NCBI GenBank assembly: GCA_046496945.1
Contig: JAWOGL010000107.1
Location: 1-8,158 of the forward strand
Reading direction: 5' to 3'
From: Desulfonatronovibrio sp046496945
GTDB lineage: Bacteria > Desulfobacterota > Desulfovibrionia > Desulfovibrionales > Desulfonatronovibrionaceae
DNA: 8,158 nucleotides
The stretch's first letter is position 1, and each line of letters opens with the position of its first letter. The position numbers and the translations under genes are program-made. Positions 6,503-8,158 of the stretch are shown here, one piece after another. Below the pieces are notes generated by a model. It was given only the letters and a program-made list of their open reading frames with translations. It was not told the DNA's origin and did no database searches.

Positions 6503-7036
6503 TCAAACCTTTCTGGCAATTATGCCGGCCATATATCTTGGAGGATTTTCAAGTCTGCCCTGATAATGATCAATCATGCTCCAGTCTTGAAAAAAAGCTA
6601 AAAGTTCATTTTTTTCCAGAAGAAAATCAGGATTCTCCGGCTTTCCAATCCTGGCCTGTTCTGTGGTGAATGTTTCATAAATCACTATTCCGCCCGGCTG
6701 AACAGAATTTTTAATGTCTGTCATCAAGGGCCGGTGCAGATACTTAAACACCATAACCAGTCTGTAAAAATTCAAAGGTAGAACATTAGTGTTCCCGGAT
6801 TCAAGATTTATCTGTCTGGTAGTTGCCTTCAGGTTAAGCTCTGTGGTCTGTGCTTCAATGCTTTCAAGTTTCTCCTGCGCGACATCCCAGAAATGAACCT
6901 CCAGGCCCTTTTTAGCCAGAAAAAGTCCGTTGTGACCCCATCCGCATGCCAGATCAAGTACAGGACCGGGTCCGGCAAGAGACATAATCAAATCCAGATG
7001 ATCTTCAAGAAACAACGAGGGTGCATGATTGTCCAT
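6503..7036 (-). CDS. Small class I SAM-dependent methyltransferase (TehB-like fold)
   Basis: Cytosolic methyltransferase of 177 residues, substrate unknown. Seen: SAM-binding motif I VLDLACGWGHNG at 26-37; an acidic residue after the second strand (HFWDVA, D51); LPLNFYRLVMVFKYLHRPLM at 86-105, in the position of motif IV; then VQPGGIVIYETFT at 112-124, the usual post-strand motif of this family; and RYMAGIIARK near the end. The YLHRPL and YETFT strings are typical of a group of small bacterial methyltransferases that are often annotated only as 'class I SAM-dependent methyltransferase'. The ATG at 7036 is near the normal N-terminus; no strong ribosome binding site is seen (GGTTAGATTTCTCT upstream). 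It lies 8 bases downstream of the PspC-domain gene on the same strand, so the two probably share a transcript, and it converges on the transporter operon. Confidence 0.8.
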   Translation of the reverse strand: MDNHAPSLFLEDHLDLIMSLAGPGPVLDLACGWGHNGLFLAKKGLEVHFWDVAQEKLESIEAQTTELNLKATTRQINLESGNTNVLPLNFYRLVMVFKYLHRPLMTDIKNSVQPGGIVIYETFTTEQARIGKPENPDFLLEKNELLAFFQDWSMIDHYQGRLENPPRYMAGIIARKV

Positions 7037-7044
7037 AGAGAAAT

Positions 7045-7476
7045 CTAACCAGCCTTTACGATTCCGATTATTATCAAGATTGTGGCCGGCATCAGAAGCA
7101 GAAAAGAAGGAACTGTAAACAAAACAAGAAAAAGTTGATCTGGATTAAAAAGCCCCATAGCAATAAAAGGAACCAGATTGGCGGTTATTCCCAGCATTGA
7201 ATAATTATAAAATGACTTTTTGTTCTCAACCTTTTTCTCCATCTCAGAGCTGGAAAGATTCTGATCCCTGGCAGGCAGGGCCATCCAGGCTACAGTATAC
7301 ACGAGCAGCGGCAGTATGGATATGCCCAATCCGGTTCCCGGGATAAAGTTGATCATGACAAAGATGAGAAAGGCAAATACCCTCAAGCCTATCCGGTTTA
7401 ATCCGGTGGAATGGGCAATCCCGGCAAGTACTCCCGCTACCAGGGCTTCATCTGTCAACCGATAATAATTTTTCAT
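7045..7476 (-). CDS. PspC-domain membrane protein
   Basis: Predicted inner-membrane protein of 143 residues. The N-terminal part, RLTDEALVAGVLAGIAHSTGLNRIGLRVFAFL (6-37), follows the PspC pattern in which a polar stretch leads into 'aGV-gGiA---g---~-~R~~f~~~', though it lacks the usual Gly-Gly (it has Ala-Gly at 18-19). Hydrophobic segments lie at about 32-46, 50-67, 95-109 and 115-138, with a charged linker at 69-88 (SSSEMEKKVENKK). PspC domains occur in envelope-stress (phage shock) proteins, but many stand-alone PspC-domain proteins have no defined role. The other psp genes are not in this window, so a stress role is only a family-based guess. The ATG at 7476 has AGGA 6 bases upstream on the minus strand. 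A methyltransferase gene follows 8 bases after its stop. Confidence 0.75.
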   Translation of the reverse strand: MKNYYRLTDEALVAGVLAGIAHSTGLNRIGLRVFAFLIFVMINFIPGTGLGISILPLLVYTVAWMALPARDQNLSSSEMEKKVENKKSFYNYSMLGITANLVPFIAMGLFNPDQLFLVLFTVPSFLLLMPATILIIIGIVKAG

Positions 7477-7482
7477 GATTAT

Positions 7483-7486
7483 TCCT
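7483..7486 (-). promoter_or_regulatory. Ribosome binding site for the PspC-domain gene
   Basis: On the minus strand AGGA precedes the ATG at 7476 by 6 bases (AGGAATAATCATG). It supports this start. Confidence 0.5.
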
Positions 7487-7509
7487 ATGTACCTATTAAC
7501 TACTTTTTC

Positions 7510-7533
7510 AAAAATATTCGTAACTATTCACCA
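7510..7533 (+). repeat. Left arm of outer inverted repeat
   Basis: The 3' end, TATTCACCA (7525-7533), is a perfect 9-base match to the complement of 7660-7668. Beyond that, 11 of 15 positions match (AATATT core and GTA). The arm lies 33 bases upstream of the PspC-domain start codon on that gene's strand. Confidence 0.65.
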
Positions 7534-7560
7534 CCTACGGAATATGGCTGTTCAGCAGCA

Positions 7561-7589
7561 CTGGATTCCGGCTTTCGCCGGAATGACGG
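7561..7589 (+). repeat. REP-like palindrome, left unit
   Basis: CTGGATTCCGGC, loop TTTC, then GCCGGAATGACGG. ATTCCGGC (7565-7572) and GCCGGAAT (7577-7584) form a perfect 8-base-pair stem with a 4-base loop. Its reverse complement (GTCATTCCGGCGAAAGCC...) is a string I recognise as a common dispersed intergenic palindrome in many proteobacterial genomes. It is in inverted orientation to the unit at 7613-7643. Confidence 0.75.
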
Positions 7590-7612
7590 AAAAGAGTAAC
7601 GGCCTGCTTTAA

Positions 7613-7643
7613 CCGTCACCCCGGACCAGATCCGGGGTCCAGG
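7613..7643 (+). repeat. REP-like palindrome, right unit
   Basis: CCGTCACCCCGGA, loop, then TCCGGGGTCCAGG. ACCCCGGA (7618-7625) and TCCGGGGT (7631-7638) form a perfect 8-base-pair stem with loop CCAGA. Its borders CCGTCA and TCCAG are the reverse complements of TGACGG and CTGGA bordering the left unit, so the two units are diverged copies of one repeat family in head-to-head orientation. Confidence 0.75.
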
Positions 7644-7659
7644 TCTTCTTGTTCGGTCT

Positions 7660-7683
7660 TGGTGAATACCTACAAATATTCTT
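7660..7683 (+). repeat. Right arm of outer inverted repeat
   Basis: Begins TGGTGAATA (7660-7668), exact complement of the left arm's inner end, and continues through CCTACAAATATTCTT with 11 of the next 15 positions complementary to 7510-7524. Confidence 0.65.
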
Positions 7684-7689
7684 AGAACA

Positions 7690-7721
7690 TTTTCAGGTGC
7701 TTCTGCTTAAAGAACTGAAAA
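7690..7721 (+). repeat. Short inverted repeat upstream of the cysteine desulfurase
   Basis: TTTTCAG (7690-7696) is complementary to CTGAAAA (7715-7721), with a possible inner TTCT/AGAA pairing. It ends 72 bases before the cysteine desulfurase start. It could be an operator or transcript hairpin. No T-run follows. The rest of 7722-7793 is AT-rich with no clear promoter hexamers. Confidence 0.3.
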
Positions 7722-7793
7722 CGATTAATAACGCGGCTAAAAAATAGCTGTAATAATTATATTAAGTCAACAAAAAGCACAGGCAAAAATTCC

Positions 7794-8158
7794 ATGAAAC
7801 CACTTTATTTTGACTATAATGCCACCACTCCGGTCCATGAGCAGGTGGTCCGGGAAATGCTGCCCTGTTTTACTGAAAAATTCGGAAACCCGGCTTGCGG
7901 ACATTTGCACGGCCTTGAAGCCAAAAGACATATCGACCAGGCCAGATCCAGACTGGCCGGTCTGGTCCATGCCGAACCTGCTCAAGTATATTTCACCTCC
8001 TGCGCTACCGAATCCAACAACCTGATTTTGTCAGGCCTGCTCCGGCCCGGAGATGAACTGATCATTTCCGCAGTGGAGCATCCATCCATTGTCCGGCCCG
8101 CTGTTGAACTGAAAAAAATGGGCATCAAGGTCAAAACCGCTCAGGTGGACCAACACGG
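7794..8158 (+). CDS. Cysteine desulfurase, NifS/IscS family (5' part, cut by window end)
   Basis: First 121 codons of a PLP-dependent aminotransferase-fold enzyme that takes sulfur from L-cysteine for Fe-S clusters or other sulfur-containing products. Seen: the family opening LYFDYNATTPV (4-14); a GNP..(G)HLHG stretch at 31-40; LEAKRHIDQARSRLAGL at 41-57; the PLP-phosphate loop YFTSCATESNNL at 66-77; and SAVEHPSIV at 92-100, with H96 at the PLP-stacking histidine position. The PLP lysine and catalytic cysteine lie beyond the window, so activity and NifS/IscS/SufS subgroup cannot be judged. The reading frame is open to the last base. The ATG at 7794 fits the family N-terminus; only a weak AGG lies 10 bases upstream. 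It is transcribed away from the PspC-domain gene, across the palindromic region. Confidence 0.88.
   Translation, partial: MKPLYFDYNATTPVHEQVVREMLPCFTEKFGNPACGHLHGLEAKRHIDQARSRLAGLVHAEPAQVYFTSCATESNNLILSGLLRPGDELIISAVEHPSIVRPAVELKKMGIKVKTAQVDQH

Larger units (their letters stand above)
7506..7687. mobile_element. Composite palindromic element (BIME- or MITE-like)
   Basis: About 180 bases with two-level mirror symmetry: outer imperfect inverted repeats (7510-7533 against 7660-7683, 20 of 24 positions complementary, with weaker matching out to 7506 and 7687) enclose two REP-like hairpins in opposite orientation. No transposase or long reading frame lies inside. The layout suggests a non-autonomous element or interspersed repeat, but no convincing target-site duplication was found. 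The element lies between divergently transcribed genes, so it may sit within their promoter region. Confidence 0.5.

Noticed and set aside
6495..6506. TTGACTGGTCAA palindrome at the end of the methyltransferase gene as a terminator or operator
   Set aside because: The stem is 5 bases with no T-run on either strand, and it overlaps the stop codon of the methyltransferase; probably chance.
7411..7599. 62-codon + strand reading frame between the PspC gene and the palindromic region
   Set aside because: It begins antisense to the PspC gene and ends in LDSGFRRNDG, the usual spurious translation of this REP-like hairpin. There is no ribosome binding site or recognisable domain.
7561..7643. CRISPR repeats
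   Set aside because: There are only two units, they are inverted relative to each other with differing stems, and there is no regular spacer.
7505..7695. TTTTCA at 7505-7510 and 7690-7695 as a target-site duplication of the palindromic element
   Set aside because: The six-base match is low in complexity and overlaps or sits a few bases from the arm ends at different offsets, so it is likely chance.

Overview
The window looks like chromosomal DNA from a Gram-negative (diderm) bacterium of moderate G+C. The lipopolysaccharide heptose genes and the outer-membrane lipid-transport operon show an outer membrane. Protein style, such as the Cys-rich C-termini of the heptosyltransferases and a STAS-MlaE fusion followed by a long MlaD, would fit a sulfate-reducing Desulfobacterota or Desulfovibrionales-like organism. 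That assignment is inference; there is no rRNA or other taxonomic marker here.

Layout. (1) Positions 8-2610, + strand: three overlapping genes of LPS inner-core synthesis. They encode a GmhB-type heptose bisphosphate phosphatase and two tandem GT9 heptosyltransferases, probably translationally coupled. (2) Positions 2611-2767: a 157-base leader with nested inverted repeats and no clear terminator for the upstream genes. (3) Positions 2768-6450, + strand: a tight four-gene operon for an MCE/Mla-type phospholipid transporter. It holds a STAS-MlaE permease fusion, the MlaF ATPase, an MlaD with one MCE domain and a long helical tail, and a PqiC-like lipoprotein (ABC_trans_aux). No MlaA or MlaC is present. 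(4) Positions 7476-6503, - strand: a two-gene unit converging on the operon, encoding a PspC-domain membrane protein and a small class I SAM-dependent methyltransferase. (5) Positions 7477-7793: a 317-base intergenic region dominated by palindromes. Two REP-like hairpins in opposite orientation lie inside a longer imperfect terminal inverted repeat, resembling a BIME or MITE. (6) Position 7794 to the window end, + strand: the first 121 codons of a NifS/IscS-type cysteine desulfurase, cut off by the window edge.

How the genes fit together. Regions 1 and 3 both serve the cell envelope: one builds the heptose core of LPS in the outer leaflet, the other moves phospholipids between the inner and outer membranes. 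The transporter parts suggest a machine in which MlaE-MlaF drives transport and a ring of MlaD with a long periplasmic helical extension reaches toward the outer-membrane lipoprotein. This would be closer to PqiB/PqiC or mycobacterial Mce needles than to the E. coli Mla shuttle with soluble MlaC.

I did not find a wholly new system. The signals most worth a second look are the nested palindromic element at about 7506-7687, the folded leader of the transporter operon, and the hybrid Mla/Pqi composition.
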